Positions 41,301-46,420 of a DNA stretch of 64,000 nucleotides are shown here, piece by piece. Position 1 is the first letter of the stretch, and each line of letters opens with the position of its first letter. The notes beneath the pieces were generated by a model. It was given only the letters and a program-made list of their open reading frames with translations, was not told the DNA's origin and ran no database searches. Position numbers and translations under genes: made by a program. The stretch spans positions 1,573,501 through 1,637,500 of the forward strand of contig NC_135565.1 in assembly GCF_964340395.1 (NCBI RefSeq), in the 5' to 3' direction. Source of the DNA: Glandiceps talaboti. Its lineage: Eukaryota > Hemichordata > Enteropneusta > Spengelidae.

Positions 41301-44300
41301 TATGTGAGTGACACTGTATACATGTATTATATGTGTGGTTGACACTGTATACATGTATAATATGTGAGTGACACTGTATACATGTATTATATGTGTGGCT
41401 GACACTGTATACATGTATTATATGTGTGGCTGACACTGTATACATGTATTATATGTGTGGCTGACACTGTATACATGTATTATATGTGTGACACTGTATA
41501 CATGTATTATATGTGTGGTTGACACTGTATACATGTATTATATGTGTGACACTGTATACATGTATTATATGTGTGGCTGACACTGTATACATGTATTATA
41601 TGTGTGGCTGACACTGTATACATGTATTATATGTGAGTGACACTGTATACATGTATTATATGTGTGGTTGACACTGTATACATGTATTATATGTGTGGCT
41701 GACACTATACATGTATTATATGTGTGGCTGACACTGTATACATGTATTATATGTGTGGCTGACACTGTATGCATGTATTATATGTGTGGTTGACACAGTA
41801 TACATGTATTATATGTGTGGCTGACACTGTATGCATGTATTATATGTGTGGCTGACACTGTATACATGAATTATATGTGTTACACTGTATACATGTATTA
41901 TATGTGTGGCTGACACTGTATACATGTATTATATGTGTGGCTGACACTGTATGCATGTATTATATGTGTGGCTGACACTGTATACATGAATTATATGTGT
42001 TACACTGTATACATGTATTATATGTGTGGCTGACACTGTATGCATGTATTATATGTGTGGTTGACACAGTATACATGTATTATATGTGTGGCTGACACTG
42101 TATGCATGTATTATATGTGTGGCTGACACTGTATACATGAATTATATGTGTTACACTGTATACATGTATTATATGTGTGGCTGACACTGTATACATGTAT
42201 TATATGTGTGACTGACACTGTATACATGTATTATATGTGTGGCTGACACTGTATACATGTATTATATGTGTTACACTGTATACATGTATTATATGTGTGG
42301 CTGACACTGTATACATGTATTATATGTGAGTGACACTGTATACATGTATTATATGTGTGGCTGACACTGTATACATGTATTATATGTGTGACATGGTATA
42401 CATGTATTATGTGTGTGGCTGACACTATACATGTATTATATGTGTGACACTGTATACATGTATTATATGTGTGGCTGACACTGTATACATGTATTATATG
42501 TGTGGCTGACACTGTATACATGTATTATATGTGTGGCTGACACTGTATACATGTATTATATGTGTGGCTGACACTGTATACATGTATTATATGTGTGGCT
42601 GACACTGTATACATGTATTATATGTGTGGCTGACACTGTATACATGTATTATATGTGTGGCTGACACTGTATACATGTATTATATGTGTGGCTGACACTG
42701 TATACATGTATTATATGTGTGGCTGACACTGTATACATGTATTATATGTGTGGCTGACACTATACATGTATTATATGTGTGGCTGACACTGTATACATGT
42801 ATTATATGTGTGGCTGACACTGTATACATGTATCATATGTGTGGCTGACGCTGTATACATGTATTATATGTGTGGCTGACACTGTATACATGTATCATAT
42901 GTGTGGCTGACGCTGTATACATGTATTATATGTGTGACTGACACTGTATACATGTATTATATGTGTGACACTGTATACATGACTGTATTATATGTGTGGC
43001 TGACACTGTATACATGTATTATATGTGTGACACTGTATACATGTATTATATGTGTGGCTGACACTGTATACATGTATTATATGTGTGTGGCTGACACTGT
43101 ATACATGTATTATATGTGTTACGCTGTATACATGTACACTACTGTATTATATGTGTGGCTGACACTGTATACATGTATTATATGTGTGGCTGACACTGTA
43201 TACATGTATTATATGTGAGTGACACTGTATACATGTATTATATGTGTGGCTGACACTGTATACATGTATTATATGTGTGACACTGTATACATGTATTATA
43301 TGTGTGGTTGACACTGTATACATGTATTATATGTGTGACACTGTATACATGTATTATATGTGTGGCTGACACTATAAATGTATTATATGTGTGGCTGACA
43401 CTGTATACATGTATTATATGTGTGGCTGACACTGTATACATGTATTATATGTGAGTGACACTGTATACATGTATTATATGTGTGGCTGACACTGTATACA
43501 TGTATTATATGTGTGGCTGACACTGTATACATGTATTATATGTGTTACACTGTATACATGTATTATATGTGTGGCTGACACTGTATACATGTATTATATG
43601 TGTGACACTGTATACATGTATTATATGTGTGGCTGACACTGTATACATGTATTATATGTGGCTGACACTGTATACATGTATTATATGTGTGACTGACACT
43701 GTATACATGTATTATATGTGTGACACTGTATACATGACTGTATTATATGTGTGGCTGACACTGTATACATGTATTATATGTGTGACACTGTATACATGTA
43801 TTATATGTGTGGCTGACACTGTATACATGTATTATATGTGTGTGGCTGACACTGTATACATGTATTATATGTGTTACGCTGTATACATGTACACTACTGT
43901 ATTATATGTGTGGCTGACACTGTATACATGTATTATATGTGTGGCTGACACTGTATACATGTATTATATGTGAGTGACACTGTATACATGTATTATATGT
44001 GTGGCTGACACTGTATACATGTATTATATGTGTGGCTGACACTGTATACATGTATTATATGTGAGTGACACTGTATACATGTATTATATGTGTGGCTGAC
44101 ACTGTATACATGTATTATATGTGTGACACTGTATACATGTATTATATGTGTGGTTGACACTGTATACATGTATTATATGTGTGACACTGTATACATGTAT
44201 TATATGTGTGGCTGACACTATAAATGTATTATATGTGTGGCTGACACTGTATACATGTATTATATGTGTGGCTGACACTGTATACATGTATTATATGTGA

Positions 44301-44780
44301 GTGACACTGTATACATGTATTATATGTGTGGCTGACACTGTATACATGTATTATATGTGTGGCTGACACTGTATACATGTATTATATGTGTTACACTGTA
44401 TACATGTATTATATGTGTGGCTGACACTGTATACATGTATTATATGTGTGGCTGACACTATACATGTATTATATGTGTGGCTGACACTGTATACATGTAT
44501 TATATGTGGCTGACACTGTATACATATATCATATGTGTGGCTGACACTGTATACATGTATTATATGTGAGTGACACTGTATACATGTATTATATGTGTGG
44601 CTGACACTGTACATTTTGTATGCATGCATTTGGTTGGACCTTCCCTTTAAATTAACATACATGTACATGCAGATTATGCAATAGATACACACGTTTCTTA
44701 AGTGAATACAATTACACTGTACTTACCTTGGCACATGTGGAATAGTAAAAGAAGTAGCAATCATCTCCTTGTTTAGCCAT
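3939..44780 (-). CDS. ZC3H11A: ZC3H11A orthologue, 13 coding exons in window, 3' end missing
   Basis: The spliced frame is 500 codons and open throughout: complement of 3939-4091, 4833-4912, 14934-15125, 15616-15657, 16085-16225, 18914-19024, 19694-19831, 21375-21458, 24435-24545, 25511-25633, 37582-37732, 40998-41117 and 44727-44780. It begins MAKQGDDCYFFYYSTCAK, matching the family N-terminus. Three CCCH fingers are visible: C8-x7-C16-x5-C22-x3-H26, C37-x7-C45-x4-C50-x3-H54 and C66-x8-C75-x4-C80-x3-H84. The spacing is that of ZC3H11A. Downstream are copies of the family's [IV]K[TS][LF]xE[EIL] basic-helix motif near residues 222, 305, 368 and 460, plus a weaker one (GVEKLEEIK) near 188. Vertebrate ZC3H11A is a nuclear RNA-binding partner of the TREX mRNA-export complex; that role is carried over by homology. 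The human protein has about 810 residues, so roughly 300 C-terminal residues lie beyond the left edge or in unrecognised exons. Intron boundaries are read by eye. Confidence 0.93.
4148..4262. repeat. CA/CGCA microsatellite
   Basis: Alternating CA, CGCA and GCAT tracts occupy the intron between exons 12 and 13. Open frames rich in Thr/His or Cys/Val here are low-complexity artefacts. Confidence 0.9.
4263..4832. other. Intron sequence, nothing recognised
   Basis: This lies between coding exons 12 and 13 of ZC3H11A. It is AT-rich, with no tandem structure and no homology that I can recognise. Confidence 0.5.
4833..4912 (-). CDS. ZC3H11A: ZC3H11A coding exon 12
   Basis: The 80-nt exon runs from acceptor TTTTTTGCTCATAG to donor CAG|GTATGT. 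It encodes residues 423-449, including GIPANKTSKLLTPWPQDSCQ. It enters in phase 1 and leaves in phase 0, so it ends the long run of phase-1 introns. The tandem array at 4943 starts only about 30 nt upstream of its acceptor, inside the region where the branch point should lie. Confidence 0.85.
4943..5865. repeat. Minisatellite, 31/33-bp unit, ~28 copies
   Basis: The unit core is GTCAATTTGTAACACCAAAT, followed by CAAAG and either TGTAAA (31 bp) or TATTAAAA (33 bp). The two length variants are interspersed. On the gene's sense strand each unit carries AAATTGAC, which has a branch-point-like A. The array abuts the 3' splice region of coding exon 12. Confidence 0.97.
6147..8719. repeat. Minisatellite, 21-bp unit, left block (~122 copies)
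   Basis: The unit contains GCTCTGGGCAGTATCT followed by A/T-AG-TT. The commonest variant site is CTAAG versus CTTAG; GGTAG, GGCAGAATC, GTAGCATC and TCTACG are rarer variants. A block carrying the rare GTAGCATC variant occurs twice (about 6.94-7.03 and 7.66-7.69 kb), which points to an internal duplication of several hundred bp. A hAT element separates this block from the right block. Confidence 0.98.
8720..10482 (+). mobile_element. hAT-superfamily DNA transposon, non-autonomous, 1763 bp
   Basis: The ends are CAGCGTGCGAAATTAA on the left and the complement of CAGTGTGTGAACTTAA on the right. Both are flanked by a perfect 8-bp target-site duplication CTCTGGGC (8712-8719 and 10483-10490) taken from the 21-bp repeat unit. 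An 8-bp duplication and CAGNG termini are diagnostic of hAT. The subterminal motif CGGTCCTTATGACC occurs near both ends (about 8810 and 10438), as expected for transposase-binding sites. A 118-codon acidic open frame at 9865-10221 and a 60-codon one at 9651-9833 show no transposase dimerisation domain that I recognise. Internal segments match the element at 33.6-35.9 kb in reverse. Confidence 0.88.
10483..14788. repeat. Minisatellite, 21-bp unit, right block (~205 copies)
   Basis: It has the same unit as the left block and was split from it by the hAT insertion. This side has its own variants, such as GGCAGTATCGAAG, CTTATTTGCTCTTGGTAG and TCCGGGCAG, mostly to the right of 11.9 kb, so turnover has been local. 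Open frames made of LLWAVSK repeats are artefacts of the unit length being 3n. Confidence 0.98.
14934..15125 (-). CDS. ZC3H11A: ZC3H11A coding exon 11
   Basis: The 192-nt exon is phase 1 to phase 1, with acceptor ATGTATCCACAG and donor AAAG|GTAGGT. It encodes residues 359-422. It holds the helix motif EIKVKTLEELRMEKALRNN, closely matching the human VHIKTLEEIKLEKALR segment, then an acidic stretch and the basic segment LPRKLNLKKTRELYRPP. Confidence 0.93.
15333..15505. repeat. Minisatellite, 28-bp unit, ~6 copies
   Basis: The core is CTACTGGGTTTATCATTAAA followed by TCAACCAC. It is a short array inside the intron between exons 10 and 11. Confidence 0.93.
15616..15657 (-). CDS. ZC3H11A: ZC3H11A coding exon 10 (42-nt micro-exon)
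   Basis: The acceptor is TCTTAAATTTTAG and the donor is GCTG|GTGAGT. It encodes GQEVKEVDQTRSTA in phase 1-1, so it can be skipped without changing the frame. The strong splice signals and the continuous frame with exons 9 and 11 support it; no family motif lies within it. Confidence 0.75.
15664..15750 (+). mobile_element. 5' fragment of the Helentron-associated-like repeat
   Basis: It carries the family's opening hairpin GTCATTGAGAATGAC, AGTCCCCGC and the GATCACGCAACAAC segment, then diverges. It is a truncated relative of the copies at 16.49, 31.56 and 38.93 kb. Confidence 0.75.
16085..16225 (-). CDS. ZC3H11A: ZC3H11A coding exon 9
   Basis: The 141-nt exon is phase 1-1, with acceptor TTTTTAAACAG and donor AAAG|GTAAGG. 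It encodes residues 298-344, with the helix motif GDIGIKSLSEIRKEKHVNEE and a C-terminal VTRKVIVVNK segment. The latter resembles the end of exon 8 (MTRVAVVEK), which hints that the exon pairs arose by duplication. Confidence 0.92.
16262..16380 (-). repeat. Dispersed ~115-bp repeat copy
   Basis: This reverse-strand copy has GTTTGTTGCTAGGCATATTT, corresponding to AAATATGCCTAGCAAC on the other strand. It is flanked by the family's terminal sequence (ATTGTAGCACAA) at about 16.25 kb, also seen at 60.39 kb in the opposite orientation. Confidence 0.7.
16494..17443 (+). mobile_element. Helentron-associated-like element (HINE-type), copy 1
   Basis: It opens with the hairpin GTCATTGAGAATGAC; the subterminal AGTCCCCGC is deleted in this copy. 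It continues with a central tandem repeat of about 176 bp (landmarks ATGTATGTCATAGAACACTG and CAAGCATGTCTGAGTTATGG, roughly four copies). It ends in a CGGA/GACA tract, a 3' hairpin CCGGACTTCGTCCGG and CGGGGACTAA. A 5' subterminal inverted repeat, a central tandem repeat, a 3' stem-loop and a CTAA end are the layout of Helitron/Helentron-derived elements. No helicase is encoded. Confidence 0.65.
17526..18698. repeat. Degenerate ~125-bp repeats plus CA/GACA tail
   Basis: From about 18.04 to 18.60 kb, three or four diverged units each carry TTTTGACCAAAA...CACATTTTT and CATATCACTGATGGAATCAT-like blocks. They lead into (CA)n, (GACA)n and the tail TTCAGTTCAGTTGTGCTAAA shared with 3.78 kb. This is a non-coding dispersed repeat. 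The first ~500 bases show nothing recognisable. Confidence 0.6.
18914..19024 (-). CDS. ZC3H11A: ZC3H11A coding exon 8
   Basis: The 111-nt exon is phase 1-1, with acceptor TTTACGTTTCTAG and donor AAAG|GTGAGT. It encodes residues 261-297, including VGIDSVGVIQQENPKSL and QERKMTRVAVVEK. The last segment parallels the end of exon 9 and of exon 6 (PKVVSTRKMGIV). Confidence 0.87.
19070..19260 (-). repeat. Dispersed repeat with internal microsatellite, inverted copy
   Basis: It matches the opening of the element at 20.27 kb in reverse. Shared blocks are AAATTTCATTATAATTGAGC, ACCATTACCCCAAACATTAT and the terminal near-palindrome AAGGGTACGGGAGGT. Between them lies a CA/GACA tract. Confidence 0.75.
19190..19640. 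repeat. CA/CAGA/GTACATACATACAC microsatellite cluster
   Basis: Mixed CA, CAGA, ACATACAT and AACAG tracts continue to the acceptor-distal side of exon 7. Overlapping long open frames on both strands (Cys/Val/Tyr-rich or Thr/His-rich) come from this low complexity. Confidence 0.93.
19694..19831 (-). CDS. ZC3H11A: ZC3H11A coding exon 7
   Basis: The 138-nt exon is phase 1-1, with acceptor TTTCTGTATTGGCAG and donor CAG|GTATTG. It encodes residues 215-260. The motif VSFGIKSLEEIRKEKKQKQK matches the human LNFGIKTLEEIKSKKMKEK segment, the first helix motif after the fingers. It is followed by VKDRLGRSY, which resembles the human LKERLG motif. Confidence 0.94.
19860..19970. repeat. Short C-rich tandem, ~29-32 bp x 3
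   Basis: Units are TGAAACAATATTAAGACGTC followed by ACC and a C run of 7 to 11. It lies about 30 nt upstream of the exon 7 acceptor. Confidence 0.9.
20270..21060 (+). repeat. Dispersed repeat: palindromic end, (GT)n, ~140-bp internal repeats
   Basis: It begins with the near-palindrome ACCTCCCTTAAGGGTACAGG, then (TCTG)n and (GT)n, then GAAATTTAGTACATATAATG. At least three diverged units of about 140 bp follow, each with AATGAATAATTTGCATA and TAATTAGGCTATATCTTA. The element is non-coding. An inverted copy of its first part lies at 19.07-19.26 kb. Confidence 0.75.
21110..21290 (-). repeat. Dispersed ~115-bp repeat, two diverged copies
   Basis: Two reverse-strand copies in tandem carry TTGTTATGGGCATGGTCTTG TTGCTAGG and GTTACTATGGGCATGTC TTGC. 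They belong to the family at 59.6-60.3 kb. Confidence 0.7.
21375..21458 (-). CDS. ZC3H11A: ZC3H11A coding exon 6
   Basis: The 84-nt exon is phase 1-1, with acceptor TACTACCTACTGTAG and donor CAG|GTAGGT. It encodes residues 187-214: GVEKLEEIKIPDRP, then KVVSTRKMGIVQET. The start is a degenerate version of the IKxLEEI helix motif. Confidence 0.87.
21533..24434 (-). repeat. Minisatellite, 49-bp unit, ~58 copies, carrying splice-donor-like motif
   Basis: On the gene's sense strand the unit reads ...ATAGATAGAGGTAAGATAAA AACTAGGTAGTAATCAACTAATAG.... The array directly abuts the donor of coding exon 5, GGTAGAG|GTAAGATAAAAAC, so the unit spans a copy of that junction. Most copies keep GAG|GTAAG or GAG|GTATG; others have lost it (GAGATAAG, GAGAAAAG). 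The first few units at 21.53-21.72 kb are irregular in length. The array fills nearly the whole intron between exons 5 and 6. Confidence 0.97.
24435..24545 (-). CDS. ZC3H11A: ZC3H11A coding exon 5
   Basis: The 111-nt exon is phase 1-1, with acceptor GGTTTGTCCACAG and donor GGTAGAG|GTAAGA. It encodes residues 150-186, including DDTTSESSPVHIKCTTSPVK and ARIARKLDSDESDGR. It is a Ser/Asp-rich linker after the fingers, like the acidic linker in vertebrate ZC3H11A. Its donor has been amplified into the 49-bp array. Confidence 0.87.
24590..25376. repeat. Minisatellite, 22-27-bp units, ~31 copies
   Basis: The core is GGATGTCAATACATGTAGAT followed by CCTAT. Unit length varies by insertion of ATAT, GTAT or AAGG. 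It lies in the intron between exons 4 and 5, beginning about 45 nt upstream of the exon 5 acceptor. Confidence 0.96.
25511..25633 (-). CDS. ZC3H11A: ZC3H11A coding exon 4
   Basis: The 123-nt exon is phase 1-1, with acceptor ATATTGTTTCAG and donor GATG|GTAGGT. It encodes residues 109-149, including GHFFSPTLPMERKQVELQDI and KTEIEPVVIQPDDDD. The acidic end parallels the VINAADDDEDDDD region of human ZC3H11A. Its acceptor is part of the tandem array that begins immediately upstream. Confidence 0.9.
25634..26120 (-). repeat. Tandem repeat, ~95-108-bp unit, ~5 copies, carrying splice-acceptor copies
   Basis: The sense-strand unit includes CAGTATATTGTTTCAG, the same sequence as the exon 4 acceptor, followed by AAACTATTCTAAAAATAGAC and GTCTGAACCAAAGCAC. 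Acceptor-like copies sit at plus positions near 25.74, 25.83 and 26.02 kb; the copy near 25.93 kb is mutated to TTTACTGCAAC. Confidence 0.93.
26121..27115. other. Intron sequence, nothing recognised
   Basis: This is AT-rich sequence between coding exons 3 and 4 of ZC3H11A. I found no homology, array or splice-bounded exon that fits the frame. Confidence 0.45.
27120..27625. mobile_element. Foldback MITE, ~505 bp, ~120-bp inverted arms
   Basis: The left arm has CTACAATAATTGTAGTGTTT, GATTTTGAGGGCTTTTTCGT CTGTTTTTG and CACTACAATTCCTCTAACGC. The right arm (about 27.49-27.62 kb) is its inverted counterpart, ending CTACAATTATTGCAACTAAC TAGT. Related sequence lies at 49.73-49.92 kb inside the AT-duplicating transposon, so the two share an ancestry. 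Confidence 0.8.
27626..28330. other. Intron sequence, nothing recognised
   Basis: No coding, RNA or repeat feature can be supported. The open frame at 27635-27883 is short and has no recognisable domain. Confidence 0.45.
28331..28935 (-). pseudogene. LINE 3' fragment (C-terminal Cys/His region)
   Basis: Minus-strand translation around 28.70-28.80 kb gives FRCSCHKLMIEMGRYINIPV followed by EDRICCVC...EIESEVYFLL. This is the typical end of LINE ORF2 proteins (HxLxIExGRYxxIPxxxRxCxxC, then an E-x-E-x-HFL block). Upstream and downstream frames are disrupted, and no reverse transcriptase core is present. It is an old 5'-truncated insertion whose end abuts the 60-bp array. Confidence 0.78.
28941..31460 (-). 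repeat. Minisatellite, 60-bp unit, ~42 copies
   Basis: The plus-strand unit contains CCTGTATGATTCACTTCACC, ATTTAGTTCATTTGAATCTA and AATACTACACTAAAGACAA. A frequent two-state site is TTCATTT versus TTGATTT; others are AATCTAAA/AATCCAAA and ACCTG/ACATG. On the gene's sense strand each unit ends in CATACAG|GTTGTC, and the outermost copy at 28.94 kb reads CATACAG|GTTAGT. Confidence 0.97.
31564..32541 (+). mobile_element. Helentron-associated-like element, copy 2
   Basis: This is the most complete copy. It has an opening hairpin (GCCATTGAGAATGAC), the subterminal AGTCCCCGC, and GATCACGCAACAACACTTG. About four central ~176-bp repeats follow, then a CGGA tract, the hairpin CCGGACTTCGTCCG and the end GCGGGGACTAA. 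The 5' AGTCCCCGC and the 3' GCGGGGACT are exact inverted repeats. Confidence 0.7.
32755..33586. repeat. Minisatellite, 56-bp unit, ~15 copies (left block)
   Basis: Unit landmarks are CAGTCACTAAATGTTGACTG, CACACACTGCACTACATGTA and CAGTTCCTGA. A remnant of the same unit at 35.887-35.911 kb lies on the far side of a hAT-like insertion, so this is one array split by a transposon. Confidence 0.95.
33587..35886 (-). mobile_element. hAT-like DNA transposon, non-autonomous, ~2.3 kb
   Basis: The termini are CAGTGTTCTCCC and GGGGAGAACACTG, inserted in the 56-bp array. The target duplication cannot be read cleanly because the unit itself has CACTG; 5-7 bp (CACTG or CACTGCA) fit. Internal blocks match the hAT at 8.7-10.5 kb in reverse: GAGTTTTTTTTGACGTGGGA, CAACAATGGCAACAAAAATT and ATAGCAGAAAGTTTTGTC. 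Near the right end is a palindrome GCGTGCGCACAGCGCACGC. No intact transposase frame was seen. Confidence 0.75.
35912..37581. other. Intron sequence, nothing recognised
   Basis: This lies between the split 56-bp array and coding exon 3. It holds a C-run/A-run microsatellite at about 37.12-37.17 kb. The open frames here come from the homopolymers and have no recognisable domain. Confidence 0.45.
37582..37732 (-). CDS. ZC3H11A: ZC3H11A coding exon 3 (third CCCH finger)
   Basis: The 151-nt exon runs from acceptor TTTCTTTCATACAG to donor GAAG|GTAAGA. It enters in phase 0 and leaves in phase 1. It encodes residues 59-108, with the third finger C66-x8-C75-x4-C80-x3-H84 in [20 protein letters not shown] H, nearly superimposable on human [21 protein letters not shown]. 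The following FFGPGTIPP is also family-like. Confidence 0.97.
38095..38925. repeat. Minisatellite, 36-bp unit, ~23 copies
   Basis: The unit contains TTAGATTACTAGAATTGG and TTTCCAAACTAAATATTG. The unit length is a multiple of three, which leaves a 275-codon frame on the gene's sense strand (repeat NLTIFSLETNSS) and ELVSKLNIVRLL on the other. Sequence variants are few. Confidence 0.96.
38929..39533 (+). mobile_element. Helentron-associated-like element, copy 3 (3'-degraded)
   Basis: It has the hairpin GTCATTGAGAATGAC at the left and about three central ~176-bp repeats with ATGTATGTCATAGAACACTG. The end is shortened to CAATCCATAAGTCGACT, without the terminal hairpin. It begins exactly where the 36-bp array stops. 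Confidence 0.65.
39534..40060. other. Intron sequence, nothing recognised
   Basis: No repeat or exon is supported between the Helentron-like element and the GGTAGGGGGTGTGGG array. Confidence 0.4.
40061..40690. repeat. Compound tandem repeat, 74-bp unit with 36-bp sub-repeat
   Basis: The long unit holds ATCGGTAGGGGGTGTGGGAG, ATTAACAAACATGTCTGGAG and TAATTCCCACAACTTAGATA. Between 40.16 and 40.35 kb a 36-bp truncated version, closed by TCTACCGGTAGGG, repeats five times, so a secondary expansion started inside the longer repeat. Confidence 0.93.
40998..41117 (-). CDS. ZC3H11A: ZC3H11A coding exon 2 (end of finger 1, finger 2)
   Basis: The 120-nt exon is phase 0-0, with acceptor TTCATGTTCTCAG and donor CAAAT|GTAAGT. 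It encodes residues 19-58: GDMCPFRHCEEALGNEIMCT then LWKAGSCYRDVCKFRHMEPN. It supplies C22 and H26 of finger 1 and all of finger 2. Identity to the vertebrate protein is very high across this block. Confidence 0.97.
41205..44612. repeat. Minisatellite, ~31-bp unit with 27-bp variants, ~112 copies
   Basis: The unit contains GTGTGGCTGACACTGTATAC and ATGTATTATAT; variants lack GGCT or read GAGT. ATACATGTAT is a perfect palindrome in every unit. A roughly 750-850-bp segment carrying rare variants (CATGACTGTATT, TGTACACTACTG, ACTATAAATG) occurs twice, at about 42.95-43.4 and 43.7-44.25 kb. The array fills nearly all of the intron between coding exons 1 and 2. Confidence 0.97.
44727..44780 (-). CDS. 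ZC3H11A: ZC3H11A coding exon 1 (start codon)
   Basis: It encodes MAKQGDDCYFFYYSTCAK with donor AAG|GTAAGT. The ATG at 44778-44780 is chosen because it coincides with the conserved family N-terminus, where the first finger begins at residue 8. It supplies the first two cysteines (C8, C16) of finger 1, so intron 1 splits that finger. Confidence 0.97.
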
Positions 44781-44946
44781 AGTTTTTGACTGTTACAGTC
44801 CTATGTCTTCACCAAGTAGTACTTGTCTTGTCTTGATAAGGTGGCCAGTGCGTATGTTGTCTTGATAAAGTGGTAATTCAACCACTTTCACTTTCTCCTC
44901 TCCTCTTCTCTAATCCTTTTGTTGTTGCAGTATTTCAAACAAGTAT
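44781..44946 (-). other. ZC3H11A: ZC3H11A 5'UTR part of the first coding exon
   Basis: A strong acceptor, GACTTTTATTTTGTGTAG, lies just above 44946 and would start the exon carrying the ATG. The 166 nt in between are purine-rich and hold no upstream ATG that I noticed in a favourable context. A shorter exon using TGTAACAG near 44790 is a weaker alternative. Confidence 0.65.
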
Positions 44947-45124
44947 CTACACAAAATAAAAGTCAAACTCAGTTTCATGCATTGGTATAGAGATAGGTCT
45001 TCACTTCCAGGGACTTGACTACATTCTGTGCCATGGCACAGAGATAGGTCTTCACTTTCACTGAAAGTTTCAGGGTCCCGACTACATTCTATGCTATGGC
45101 ATAAATGTAAATAAACCATACATG

Positions 45125-45722
45125 TAGACCTGACTACATTCTGTGTTTATGGCATAGAGATACACCATAGACCTGACTACATTCTGTGTTATGGCATAGA
45201 GATACACCATAGACCTGACTACATTCTGTGTTATGGCATAGAGATACACCATAGACCTGACTACATTCTGTGTTATGGCATAGAGATACACCATAGACCT
45301 GACTACATTCTGTGTTATGGCATAGAGATACACCATAGACCTGACTACATTCTGTGTTATGGCATAGAGATACACTATAGACCTGACTACATTCTGTGTT
45401 TATGGCATAGAGATACACCATAGACCTGACTACATTCTGTGTTATGGCATAGAGATACACCATAGACCTGACTACATTCTGTGTTATGGCATAGAGATAC
45501 ACTATAGACCTGACTACATTCTGTGTTTATGGCATAGAGATACACCATAGACCTGACTACATTCTGTGTTATGGCATAGAGATACACCATAGACCTGACT
45601 ACATTCTGTGTTATGGCATAGAGATACACCATAGACCTGACTACATTCTGTGTTATGGCATAGAGATACACCATAGACCTGACTAAATTCTGTGTTATGG
45701 CATAGAGATACATCATAGAACT
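45125..45722. repeat. Minisatellite, 42-bp unit, ~14 copies
   Basis: The unit contains GACCTGACTACATTCTGTGT, TATGGCATAGAGATACACCA and TA. Some copies have an extra T (GTGTTTATGG), which shifts the frame, so the overlapping open frames here are repeat artefacts. It lies in the 5'UTR intron of ZC3H11A. Confidence 0.96.
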
Positions 45723-46420
45723 GACTACATTTGTACATTTGTACATGTAGGTCTCCACTTTCAGGGACATGACTACATTCTGACAGTTCTTGCTTTATCA
45801 CAGCCATAGAGATTTATGTGGCAAAATTAAGGAATTTCATTTTTGAAGGATCTTCCACTGTAATTGTAAAGATCTTTGTTGCAAGAATTTTAAAGAAATG
45901 GAAAATGGCACACGTGGCATATTCCATGTTTTCTGGAAGTAAAAAACTCTGAAACACTGACCTACAAAAACTGTATGAGTTAAGAATCCAAATACACTGT
46001 ACACTGTAAGGAGTGCCACGATTTTGATTAATGTTGAAGAAAGGAGCATTATCAAATTTCATTTTGCTTATTCCTAGACATTACTGCAAATAAAGTGATG
46101 ACATTAAGAATGAATCTAAGTTACATAATCAGGGCTTGAATTTCACTTTTTTATTTGCTAGTACCAAGGTACATGTATGTAGCCCAAGGATGGTGACCAA
46201 TAGTCTCATCCATGTATTCCTGAACTGAAAACAGAATTCTTCTATTGGAAATACATGTACATGTCATTGTCACATGTATGTTATTAAAATAATGTCCGTA
46301 AATCTTCCATGTGTGTTATTAAAATAATGTCCGTAAATCTTCATAACCATGCACGATCAGTGGTACCCTGAGCAGACTACATGTACCAGCTACAAATTCT
46401 GGTAGCCCCATCACATGAAT
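45723..46420. other. Intron sequence with a 31-bp duplication
   Basis: Apart from two tandem copies of a 31-bp segment (TTAAAATAATGTCCGTAAAT at about 46.28-46.35 kb), I see nothing recognisable. Confidence 0.45.

Noticed and set aside
41188-44692. Many Thr/His/Ile- or Tyr/Met/Cys-rich open frames
   Set aside because: All are translations of the 31-bp array in different frames and strands; they break wherever a unit length variant changes the frame.
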